Under the pieces are notes generated by a model. It ran no database searches and was not told the DNA's origin. It worked only from the letters and a program-made list of their open reading frames with translations. The position numbers and the translations under genes were made by a program. From Hymenobacter perfusus (GTDB taxonomy: Bacteria; Bacteroidota; Bacteroidia; Cytophagales; Hymenobacteraceae), in assembly GCF_003944765.1 (NCBI RefSeq), contig NZ_RWIU01000012.1:1-64000 (forward strand): a stretch of DNA of 64,000 bases, written 5' to 3'. Within the stretch, counting starts at the first letter, position 1, and every line of letters starts with the position of its first letter. Positions 41,347 through 48,252 of the stretch are shown piece by piece.

Positions 41347-41350
41347 GGAG
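41303..41350 (+). repeat. cassette repeat copy 29 (long class)
   Basis: GTTCAGGAAAAGGGTGGTGG, CCTAAACGCGGCAATTCAGT, TTAAGGAG. Confidence 0.9.
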
Positions 41351-41364
41351 GGTAAGTTTACTCT

Positions 41365-41775
41365 ATGGCACAAAACCTGGCGTTAGAAGTCAAAGTCATC
41401 AACCGGTTTGCCACAAAGAGCAAACGTGACCGTTACCTGCAATTTGTGACCTCGGCCAAGAACCGGAAAAAGTTGATTGCCGACCTGCACGGGGGCAGCT
41501 TTTATGAGCACAGTATGCTTGAGCGAGTCACCGGAATTGAGGGAGACGTCATCGGCCAAGCCCTTCAGAGACTAGGTATCGCCTCGCATACCTGTTACGT
41601 CATCAGCGAGAACACGAGCATTGACACCCTCACCTTTGACCTGAACGAGGTGCTGCCGAAGGTGGTCGTATGGGGAGCAGGTACCATGCTAGTTTTTGGG
41701 GAGGCCGACTTCGTTTTTGTTGAGTTGGCTGGCCTAAAAAACCGATTCACGGCCCAAGCACCTATGGGGAGGTAG
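41365..41775 (+). CDS. cassette gene: hypothetical protein
   Basis: 136 aa, soluble. NRFATKSKRDRYLQFVTSAK, NRKKLIADLHGGSFYEHSML and VVVWGAGTMLVFGEADFVFV suggest an alpha/beta fold. No recognised family. It directly follows repeat copy 29 and its stop touches copy 30. Confidence 0.7.
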   Translation: MAQNLALEVKVINRFATKSKRDRYLQFVTSAKNRKKLIADLHGGSFYEHSMLERVTGIEGDVIGQALQRLGIASHTCYVISENTSIDTLTFDLNEVLPKVVVWGAGTMLVFGEADFVFVELAGLKNRFTAQAPMGR

Positions 41776-41823
41776 TCCACGAAAACGGTGGTGGCCTAAA
41801 CGCAGTAATTCAGTTTAAGGAGC
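41775..41823 (+). repeat. cassette repeat copy 30 (long class)
   Basis: GTCCACGAAAACGGTGGTGG, CCTAAACGCAGTAATTCAGT, TTAAGGAGC. Confidence 0.9.
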
Positions 41824-41850
41824 CTATTTTGTGGTCCTCACGTGATTTGA

Positions 41851-42438
41851 ATGAACGACCTGCGCCCCGTACTCTTGCCGCTTCCCCTCACGCACCAGGC
41901 GGTGTTCGCTGCCTTAACCTGTGTGCGCCTGCTCCCGTCGGTGGAGCGGTTCGACCAGGAGGAACCGGAGAAAGGAGCGCCCGTCTTTCGCACAGCCATC
42001 GCGGCCCTGTGCGCGTTTGGGGCGCAGCAGGCCGTTGCGCCGAGCCAATGGGCCCGCTTGCAGGAGCAGTTGGAGGGGTTCTGGCCGGATTTGGACGAGA
42101 CCACCAACCCGTTTGCTTCCTATGCCTTTGATGCCTGCGTGGCCTTGGGCGAAGCCTTGGCGCTGGTGCAGAGCGGCGAACCAGAACACGTCTTGCAGTG
42201 CGCCACAGCGGCCCGGGATACGGTGGACATGTACGTGCAGGACGTGACGGGCGTGGAGCTGCCCCCGGACCAATTGAATGCCTTTGTGGACGCCACGCCG
42301 GAAATGCAACGCGAAGTGGCGCGACAACACGCCTTAGCACAGGCCTTGGCGACAGAGCGCCCGCTAACGGCCGCCGCGGTCGAGCAGCTGCGTGCCCAAG
42401 GTGGGAACGAGCCGTTAATAGACTTGACTGTACTATAG
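41851..42438 (+). CDS. cassette gene: DUF416 (YjaG-like) protein
   Basis: 195 aa. LPLTHQAVFAALTCVRLLPS, ERFDQEE, then PFASYAFDACVALGEALALV, match the DUF416/YjaG family of helical cytoplasmic proteins. The function is unknown. The length agrees with the family. It follows repeat polarity. Confidence 0.82.
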   Translation: MNDLRPVLLPLPLTHQAVFAALTCVRLLPSVERFDQEEPEKGAPVFRTAIAALCAFGAQQAVAPSQWARLQEQLEGFWPDLDETTNPFASYAFDACVALGEALALVQSGEPEHVLQCATAARDTVDMYVQDVTGVELPPDQLNAFVDATPEMQREVARQHALAQALATERPLTAAAVEQLRAQGGNEPLIDLTVL

Positions 42439-42445
42439 CCTAATC

Positions 42446-42475
42446 GTCTACAAAAGCGGTCGGGATAGCAAGCGG
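42446..42475 (+). repeat. cassette repeat copy 31 (short class)
   Basis: GTCTACAAAAGCGGTCGG then GATAGCAAGCGG, most like copy 27. Confidence 0.6.
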
Positions 42476-42498
42476 GGCTTTAAATTAGCCACCGAGAT

Positions 42499-42900
42499 AT
42501 GTGCGAAATAGCCATCAAAACCAGCTTGCATCAAGGGGAGTACGAAATTGGCATTTGGGGCACCCGTGCCGAGTTTGCCAACCTCACGGAACCGTTCACT
42601 GGACTTTCAAGGCGGGTATTCCTTCTTAAGCTCCTACCGGAACCGTATTACCCCGTACCCATGCAGCAGGTGGTGGTCGAACCTGTGGTCCATTCGAATG
42701 GTGTTGTCACCGTCCAGATAGATGGTTCAGATTTCACGCTTTCGGGGGACGCACAAGCGTTCCTAAAATTGACTGCCTTTCTGGAAAGCCTTTCCAACCT
42801 ATCGACTGGTGAGCATTGGCATCTTGACTGGTTTGACAACGAAGACTTGCTCGCCCCAGCAACCGCTAATATGTCCTTTGTATTTTACATCGAAGGGTGA
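42499..42900 (+). CDS. cassette gene: hypothetical, possibly Imm32-like
   Basis: 133 aa, soluble. The C-terminal half (DAQAFLKLTAFLESLSNLST, GEHWHLDWFDNEDLLAPATA) resembles the Imm32 pattern of a helix followed by GEHxHLD, which belongs to immunity proteins of polymorphic toxins. The N-terminal half is not recognised. This assignment rests on a short motif only. Confidence 0.6.
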   Translation: MCEIAIKTSLHQGEYEIGIWGTRAEFANLTEPFTGLSRRVFLLKLLPEPYYPVPMQQVVVEPVVHSNGVVTVQIDGSDFTLSGDAQAFLKLTAFLESLSNLSTGEHWHLDWFDNEDLLAPATANMSFVFYIEG

Positions 42901-42943
42901 GTCTGAAAAAGCAGTCTTGCAGAGGAACTCAACGGCTTTTACC

Positions 42944-43130
42944 GTTCGGATTAACGGTCGTGGCTGTTGCAGAACTCGCCGAGGCGTATCCATTATCCCG
43001 TTAGCTCTACCCGAGGTACCCTAACAAGCGTAGGGCGGTGCCTTTTTTGCCGTGTCCGCCTTCGTCGGCCCGCTTAAAACTTGTCATTGGTGAGTTCTGC
43101 AACAGCCACGGTCCGAATAACGAAAGGAGT
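42944..43130 (+). repeat. cassette repeat copy 32 (short class), interrupted by MITE
   Basis: GTTCGGATTAACGGTC (42944-42959) and GGTCCGAATAACGAAAGGAG (43110-43129) rejoin, after removing one GGTC, into a copy matching copy 20. Confidence 0.88.
42960..43109. mobile_element. 150-bp MITE (copy 2)
   Basis: Begins GTGGCTGTTGCAGAACTC, ends GAGTTCTGCAACAGCCAC: an 18-bp perfect terminal inverted repeat. A perfect 4-bp target duplication GGTC flanks it. No coding capacity. The termini match the IS1182-like element at 59565-61181, the likely source of transposase. Confidence 0.92.
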
Positions 43131-43175
43131 GAATGATATTAACGGACCTTTGTAAATAGTCCTTACTTGTCTAAA

Positions 43176-43853
43176 ATGACTTTCCTTCTTTACACTCGCC
43201 TTCGCGTACTGCTACACTGCTTCTTGATTGCCATTTGTACGCAATGCGGACCAACCGTCAGCGAAGAAAAAGTGCAAGGAATCAATCGATTGCCAGGAGA
43301 CACACTTGAAGTGACGTCTTTTAACATAGAACGAAAAGAGAGTCCGGCGTTAGCGAATTGGTCAGTGTTTGAGTCTGGTCAGGAAATTATCTGTGTTCCT
43401 CCTGCTTGGGCATCTCATTTAGAAGATGATGGTCAAGAGTTGGTCTTGTTGCCTCCCGATACCCCCGACAGCACCGAACGGGTCACCTTCACGCGTTGGG
43501 CAAAAGATAGTCCCACCTTGGACTATCCAAGCCTTGCCTACAAACTGGTAAAAACAGCCTTCCCCGGATTCCAACAGGCTAAAGTCGATACCGTCACAAA
43601 GTTGATATTTCAACACGATTTCGGCATCGAACGAAGCGTCGGGTTACGGGCGAAGGGCAGGAAATACAATGGCTTTTGCTTGGCGTATGTGGACGACAGT
43701 AACGTGTACCAGTTCCGCATCATTCTAGAGAAAAACCGGCTGAGCGCGTATAAAGGCAATCTCATGAGCGATATTATCGGCAATCTACAGATTAACAAGC
43801 AGTACTTTATGGGAAATGCTAACCCATTAAAACAGGCGGTGAACCTCCGCTGA
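43176..43853 (+). CDS. cassette gene: lipoprotein, hypothetical
   Basis: 225 aa from the ATG at 43176. The N-terminus (LHCFLIAICTQC) looks like a lipoprotein signal with lipobox Cys near 24. Later parts such as LVLLPPDTPDSTERVTFTRW and KLIFQHDFGIERSVGLRAKG suggest an extracytoplasmic beta-rich protein. No recognised family. A TTG start at 43167 is possible. Confidence 0.72.
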   Translation: MTFLLYTRLRVLLHCFLIAICTQCGPTVSEEKVQGINRLPGDTLEVTSFNIERKESPALANWSVFESGQEIICVPPAWASHLEDDGQELVLLPPDTPDSTERVTFTRWAKDSPTLDYPSLAYKLVKTAFPGFQQAKVDTVTKLIFQHDFGIERSVGLRAKGRKYNGFCLAYVDDSNVYQFRIILEKNRLSAYKGNLMSDIIGNLQINKQYFMGNANPLKQAVNLR

Positions 43854-43926
43854 TGGCAGATGGGCCGGATGGTCTACATAAGGGCTCAGAAACCTGACTT
43901 GTATCGCATTGTGGAGTCTATCCGCT

Positions 43927-43974
43927 GTTCAGCTAAACGGTGGCAAGGTAGACGCTGCGTTCAGTTTAAGGAGC
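43927..43974 (+). repeat. cassette repeat copy 33 (long class)
   Basis: GTTCAGCTAAACGGTGGCAA, GGTAGACGCTGCGTTCAGTT, TAAGGAGC. GTTCAGCTAAAC is nearly palindromic. Confidence 0.88.
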
Positions 43975-44032
43975 GTTTAGAGTTGAGCCCTACGCCGCCC
44001 TATATTTGAAAGGGCGCCCTTCTTTTGCCTTG

Positions 44033-44401
44033 ATGGAAAATACCAAAGCCGATTTTTATAGCGGGTACGAGGGTGAACCGGAGGTGGTCTTTGCGCTAAC
44101 GGGCCCTTCTAGCGGTACTATAAATGCGTGGGAAGGGCACGTCAATGCCATTTTGACCGCTATTCCGCCGGGGCCGCTGGGAAGATGGGAGGGGCTGCTA
44201 CTGCCGTACCATCTGCTAACAGGCTGTTGGGGCGATGAACAGGAAATGGTGGTGGAAGATGTCCCTTTGTTCGCGGCTCAGTTGTTGGCCGTCAACACGT
44301 CCTGCTTCGAGTCGGAAACGCGCCGTTTTCACGAGGCATTGCAAGCACTGATTCAGCAAGCCGTTTCGGACGGAGGTGAACTGCGTATTTCTCGTTTTTG
44401 A
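44033..44401 (+). CDS. cassette gene: hypothetical protein
   Basis: 122 aa from the ATG at 44033. DFYSGYEGEPEVVFALTGPS and YHLLTGCWGDEQEMVVEDVP are visible; the C-terminal part is one long helix and a strand (LRISRF). Soluble, no recognised family. It is the last cassette gene of the array. Confidence 0.7.
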   Translation: MENTKADFYSGYEGEPEVVFALTGPSSGTINAWEGHVNAILTAIPPGPLGRWEGLLLPYHLLTGCWGDEQEMVVEDVPLFAAQLLAVNTSCFESETRRFHEALQALIQQAVSDGGELRISRF

Positions 44402-44403
44402 CT

Positions 44404-44429
44404 GTTCAAGAAAAGGGTAGTTGACGCTC
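44404..44429 (+). repeat. cassette repeat copy 34 (short, array end)
   Basis: GTTCAAGAAAAGGGTAGTTG then ACGCTC. Right-hand end of the array; no further copy is seen until 59.5 kb. Confidence 0.6.
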
Positions 44430-44537
44430 GGCATAGTAATATTGCTTCGGACCCTAATTGAGTCCAGAACTCACGGCGCCTATACCAAACCCGGAATCTC
44501 AGGCCCTCGGCTCGCACCGCGCTCCTGCCAGGTTCCC

Positions 44538-45857
44538 TCATTTTGCTGCCAGAAAACTCAGAACGCTTTGGTTGAACAGCGTTGGGTTCTCTTGCGGCGC
44601 ATAGTGCGTAACGCCTTTCAGGATGACTAGTTGAGCACCGGGAATGTGCGCAGCGATGGCTTTGGAATGTGCTTCCTTGATAATATCTTTCTCGCCGGCC
44701 AGCATCAACGTGGGCACCCGGATGGCCTCGATTTCGGCGTAGCTCATGTGCGGCTCAGTAAGAACCAGCGTCAGGAGGCGCTGGTTGCGCAGGTCGCCTT
44801 TTTTCCCAAGTGCCTGCCGGGCCTGTTCGCTCTGACGCAGCATCTTGCTGTCCACGGCCTCGGTGGTAGGAAACAGGTTGGCGCCCATCGTGACGAGCTT
44901 CTGCACCCGGTCCGGATACTTCAGCGCCATGAGTAGGCCAGTGTTGCCGCCGTCGCTCCAGCCCAAAATATGGGCTTTGGGGATGTGCAGGCTGTCGAGA
45001 AGAGCTTTGGTGTCGTCGGCAAATAACTCGTAGGTTAGCCGGGCGGTGAGCGTATCCACGCTCTTCCCCTGGGCACGGGTATCCACGGCAATCACACGAT
45101 ACTGTTGGGCCAGGTCCTCAATTTGTTGGCTAAAGGAATGGATAGACTCTCCGTTGCCGTGCAGCAACAGCAAGGGCTCGCCCGTGCCGTAGGTTTCGTA
45201 GTAGAGGTTCACGCCCCGCAACTGACAGTACTTGCCAGCCGCCTTGTTTCGGCCGTAAGGCGGCGGCACTTTCACCAGCCGGCCACCCGATAAGGTGAGG
45301 CGCAGCGCTTGGCTCTGATCCATGCCCTGCCCCGCCACCAGGTCGGCCTCGACGCCCGCGGGTAGGTGGCCTTTGAGTTGCGGGTCCAGGACATAGCCCG
45401 CCAGCGGCGTGCGGGAGTGCTCAAAATCGCCATTTTTAAGCGGCACATTCTGCCACGTCTGGTCAGGCGTCTGCACTTGCAGTACTAAATTATCGAAGAA
45501 AAAGCGGCCATTTCCGTCCAGCGCGGTGTACAGGTAAACGATGTCCGCTTGCGGGGTCAGCTTCCCTTCCAGGGTATAGGTGCGCCACTCGTTGGGCAGG
45601 ATACGCTGGGCGAATTGGTCTGTTTTCTTGAAGTCGCCGACCTGCTTGCCCCACTGGACTGCCCATATTCTAAGCTTGGCGGTGGTATCGGCTGGCTCAT
45701 AGCGTATACTGACGGACCAGCGGTAGGGTCGGCTCGTGTACTTGCCCATTGACGCCTCCGCCACAAAGGAAAAACTGTTCGAGCTGCGATACGCCTGGCC
45801 CAAGCCAGTGAAGGGCAATCCGAGCAGGAATAGGGCAAACGGTAGGGTAGAGCGCAT
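44538..45857 (-). CDS. secreted alpha/beta hydrolase with N-terminal beta-sandwich
   Basis: 439 aa with a signal peptide (LPFALFLLGLPFTGLGQ). Residues about 20-190 look like a carbohydrate-binding-like sandwich (WRTYTLEGKLTPQADIVYLY, GRFFFDNLVLQV). The hydrolase domain begins near 200: LLLHGNGESIHSFSQQ, VIAVDTRAQGKS, the nucleophile elbow LGWSDGGNTG, GEKDIIKEAHS and a final LKGVTHYAPQ supplying Asp and His. The substrate is unknown. It faces the array's right end and is not separated by a repeat from the regulators beyond. Confidence 0.88.
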   Translation of the reverse strand: MRSTLPFALFLLGLPFTGLGQAYRSSNSFSFVAEASMGKYTSRPYRWSVSIRYEPADTTAKLRIWAVQWGKQVGDFKKTDQFAQRILPNEWRTYTLEGKLTPQADIVYLYTALDGNGRFFFDNLVLQVQTPDQTWQNVPLKNGDFEHSRTPLAGYVLDPQLKGHLPAGVEADLVAGQGMDQSQALRLTLSGGRLVKVPPPYGRNKAAGKYCQLRGVNLYYETYGTGEPLLLLHGNGESIHSFSQQIEDLAQQYRVIAVDTRAQGKSVDTLTARLTYELFADDTKALLDSLHIPKAHILGWSDGGNTGLLMALKYPDRVQKLVTMGANLFPTTEAVDSKMLRQSEQARQALGKKGDLRNQRLLTLVLTEPHMSYAEIEAIRVPTLMLAGEKDIIKEAHSKAIAAHIPGAQLVILKGVTHYAPQENPTLFNQSVLSFLAAK

Positions 45858-45950
45858 GGTTACAGGAGGGGATTGTGGGCCTAAAAGCAGTTAAGCGGAC
45901 TGCCAAATATGCATCGATTGCGGCTATTAGCCTTGACAGCAGAACCCAAG

Positions 45951-46062
45951 GAGAGCATCAAAAAGCGTGGGGCAGTTGTGTCGAGCGGTAAGCGGCCGGG
46001 CTTGCGCCAACAGTGGTTAAAAAGTCGGCGTCCGCAATTGCCCCACACTTTTTGATACTCTT
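45951..46062. mobile_element. 112-bp MITE-like inverted repeat element
   Basis: The left arm ATCAAAAAGCGTGGGGCAG with TTG after it (45957-45978) pairs with CAATTGCCCCACACTTTTTG plus AT (46035-46056): 20 of 22 positions match, and the repeat extends to about 28 bp with mismatches. There is no gene inside. Either a MITE or remnant IS ends. It lies at the border between the hydrolase and the regulator/recombinase module. Confidence 0.65.
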
Positions 46063-46179
46063 CTAGTTGAGTAGTAGCCCTGGAAGCGGATAGGCAAGCT
46101 AGAAGATATCATTCGGGCGTAGAATGCGCGCGGCACCACGAGTACGGTACTAAGCCTGAAAGTAGCGGATTCAGCAAAT

Positions 46180-46195
46180 AGGGCAAATTTGCCCT
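46180..46195. promoter_or_regulatory. 16-bp palindromic operator, copy 1
   Basis: AGGGCAAATTTGCCCT, a perfect palindrome 34 bp before the GTG of the HTH gene at 46230. The identical sequence recurs at 50749-50764. Confidence 0.75.
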
Positions 46196-46229
46196 AACAT
46201 TTCGGTCATATACGAACCTCTTTTGTGAG

Positions 46230-46475
46230 GTGAAATACCTCCGCGATCAAGAGCGCCTGTATCAGTTTGGGCTGCGGTTACGGCAAGTCCGAAAAGCGAA
46301 GGGATATACACAAGAGAGTTTAGCGGCTGCAGCTGAATTGGAGTTCAGTCAAATCGGTCGTATTGAACGGGGTGTCATCAACACAAGCCTCAGCACTGTC
46401 TTTGTGCTGGCACGCACCCTGCAGATTGATGTGCGAGAGCTATTCGACTTCTCTACTTCTACTAACCCTACCTGA
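46230..46475 (+). CDS. XRE-family HTH regulator (small)
   Basis: 81 aa, GTG start. One HTH_3 domain: YQFGLRLRQVRKAKGYTQES, LAAAAELEFSQIGRIERGVI, then NTSLSTVFVLARTLQIDVRE. It resembles C proteins and element-borne repressors. It probably binds the palindrome AGGGCAAATTTGCCCT just upstream, giving autoregulation (inference). Confidence 0.88.
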   Translation: MKYLRDQERLYQFGLRLRQVRKAKGYTQESLAAAAELEFSQIGRIERGVINTSLSTVFVLARTLQIDVRELFDFSTSTNPT

Positions 46476-46550
46476 TTCGTGATCTGCCGCAAGTTGCATG
46501 GGTCATTAGAGTAGTTCCGGCAGGCTCACCTCATTTTATCCTGTAGACCA

Positions 46551-46796
46551 ATGCGTGACGAGACGATCGAACTGTTTGGTAAGGTCTTGCAGGAGACGAG
46601 AAAGCAATTGAGCATGACCCAAGCGGAGCTTGCCTTCGCCAGCAATTTGGGTCGCCCGTACATCTCACAGTTAGAGAACGGAAAACTAGCCCCTTCCTTA
46701 TTAACGCTGTTCTCCTTGGCGGAAGCATTAAATGAAGCTCCCTCTACCCTGTTACGTCGGGTTGAATTGCGCCTCAGCCAACGTCAACAAAAGTAA
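46551..46796 (+). CDS. XRE-family HTH regulator (small, second)
   Basis: 81 aa, same fold as its upstream neighbour but clearly different in sequence: FGKVLQETRKQLSMTQAELA, FASNLGRPYISQLENGKLAP, SLLTLFSLAEALNEAPSTLL. Tandem small HTH genes ahead of recombinases are common in mobile elements. The 75-bp gap suggests one transcript. Confidence 0.88.
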   Translation: MRDETIELFGKVLQETRKQLSMTQAELAFASNLGRPYISQLENGKLAPSLLTLFSLAEALNEAPSTLLRRVELRLSQRQQK

Positions 46797-46975
46797 AAAG
46801 CAATGAGTTGACGGAGGTAAACAGGGCCTCCGTGGAGTAGCAAGTAGTGGAGAAGTGATCTAAATCGTTCACTCCTGGGAAAGGCCAGCTTTTTTCATGA
46901 ACTATTTTTTAGTTAAATTACCATAATGCCATTTTTGTTAGTATAGTACTTTATAACTATATAGATAGATACAAT

Positions 46976-47029
46976 ATATTGGCATTCATAGGCAATCATT
47001 CAGTTTTGCCTATACATATTGGCGTTTAT
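46976..47029. repeat. A+T-rich repeat cluster upstream of recombinase genes
   Basis: Direct repeats ATATTGGCATTCAT (46976-46989) and ATATTGGCGTTTAT (47016-47029), 40 bp apart, enclose an inverted pair TAGGCAA/TTGCCTA (46989-46995, 47006-47012). The whole 46797-47234 gap is strongly A+T-rich and has no gene. Candidate recombinase binding or attachment site. Confidence 0.45.
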
Positions 47030-47234
47030 GACTCAAATATCATGCATTATCACAATCTATATTTATGTCAAATAGGGATGTCAATTTTTAAATAATATCA
47101 CTTTAAAGTTACACATACTACTTGTTCCGTGGAATTAAAAAAGAATTAATGCTATTAAGTTTAATATCATTATATTAATAATAAATATAACTTATATCTT
47201 TAGAGCATCTTCAATTCTTCATAACCCCACTTTT

Positions 47235-48245
47235 ATGGAAGAGCTCTATTCGCGCTTTCCGGCGCTGAAAGGTCACCCTCATGTAGCGTGTTGGCTGCAA
47301 ATTATCACGCATGAAGGGCTATCACGGAACACGGTACTTAAGTACGCCCACATCCTGGCCAACTATCTGCGCCATTGCCAGCAGCACCCAGTGGATCACT
47401 TGCTTGCCACGCGGGAGCACACGGCACTGTATCAGCATAGCTTGGGGAAAAAGACATGGCGTAAAGGACACATCACCCGTACGGGGCTGTCCAAATCCAC
47501 TATCCGCCAGCATCTGGTCGTGCTTAAACTCTACTACACCTACCTGGTAGAAGCTGGCGAGCGCACCACCATCCCGCTTCGCAGAAGCGTTAGCCCCCAC
47601 TGCACTCATCCCTACTACACGAGCGGCATCAGCGAGGCGCAGACGTGCGAAGCCTGGATCCCGGATGCGCAGGAATGGGCGGCGCTTTCCGCCCGCATGC
47701 AAAAAAGCTCCCTCCGTAATCTACTGATGCTGCGGCTGGCCTACGATGGGGCACTACGCCGGGAAGAAGTCTGTTCACTTCAGGTAGGCGATCTGGACCA
47801 CGCTAACCTGCTGCTGACCGTGCGCCGGGAAACGACTAAAAACAAACTGCAGCGGAGCGTCCCTTTTTCTAGGGAGACGAAAATGCTATACGACGCCTAC
47901 CTAGCCGTTCGGCCGGTTCCGCTACATCCTCGCGAGCCACTCTTTGTCTCTGAGTCCCGACGCAATGCAGGGCAGCCTATCTCCATCTGGTCCTGGAGCA
48001 AAATCGTACGCGCAGTAGGGCTGCGCAGCGGCCTGCCGCAATTCAGAACCCATACCATGCGTCACTTACGCCTCACACATCTAGCAGAGGCCGGGGTTGA
48101 CGTGTACACCATCGCCAAAATGGCCGGCCACAAACACGTGCAGACGACGATGGGCTACCTGCACGTGCGCTCGGACCAGTTAGCGGCAAAAATGCTAGCA
48201 GCTATGCGCGCCCTGGACGGTCCTTCGGCAACCCCACTTACGTGA
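47235..48245 (+). CDS. tyrosine recombinase (XerD/TnpA-like)
   Basis: 336 aa. An N-terminal SAM-like core-binding domain (about 10-115: HEGLSRNTVLKYAHILANYL) precedes the catalytic domain. The catalytic residues are R175 (GALRREEV), a Lys-rich beta strand near 200 (TTKNKLQRS), H273-x-x-R276 (HTMRH), H299 (GHKH) and nucleophile Y308 (MGYLH). The IntI-specific extra helix is not recognised. It lies 7 bp before the large recombinase and is co-transcribed with it. The pair resembles TnpA/TnpB of Tn554-type elements. Confidence 0.92.
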   Translation: MEELYSRFPALKGHPHVACWLQIITHEGLSRNTVLKYAHILANYLRHCQQHPVDHLLATREHTALYQHSLGKKTWRKGHITRTGLSKSTIRQHLVVLKLYYTYLVEAGERTTIPLRRSVSPHCTHPYYTSGISEAQTCEAWIPDAQEWAALSARMQKSSLRNLLMLRLAYDGALRREEVCSLQVGDLDHANLLLTVRRETTKNKLQRSVPFSRETKMLYDAYLAVRPVPLHPREPLFVSESRRNAGQPISIWSWSKIVRAVGLRSGLPQFRTHTMRHLRLTHLAEAGVDVYTIAKMAGHKHVQTTMGYLHVRSDQLAAKMLAAMRALDGPSATPLT

Positions 48246-48252
48246 CCCGGCG

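Larger units (their letters stand above)
25400..44429. other. integron-like array of single-gene cassettes separated by imperfect repeats
   Basis: About 34 repeat copies of 25-55 bp separate about 35 short genes over 19 kb. On the minus strand (left half) or plus strand (right half) a long copy reads GTTCANNTAAACGGTGG, TGGCCTAAACGCGG, then CAATTCAGTTTAAGGAGC. A short class reads GTTCACCTAAACGGTCCG followed by AATAAAATAAGGAGG. Genes differ in G+C content, product type and orientation, with usually one gene per interval, as in gene cassettes. Canonical attC core sites (RYYYAAC/GTTRRRY) are not met exactly, and no IntI-type integrase gene is present. Individual copies are listed separately; their strand is that of the GTTCA-to-AAGGAGC reading. 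Confidence 0.75.

Noticed and set aside
25400..44429. CRISPR array
   Set aside because: The repeats are imperfect, vary in length, lie 250-900 bp apart and enclose genes; no cas genes are present.
25400..44429. Classical integron or superintegron
   Set aside because: No IntI-type integrase with its extra helix, core sites do not match RYYYAAC/GTTRRRY, and gene orientation is independent of site polarity.
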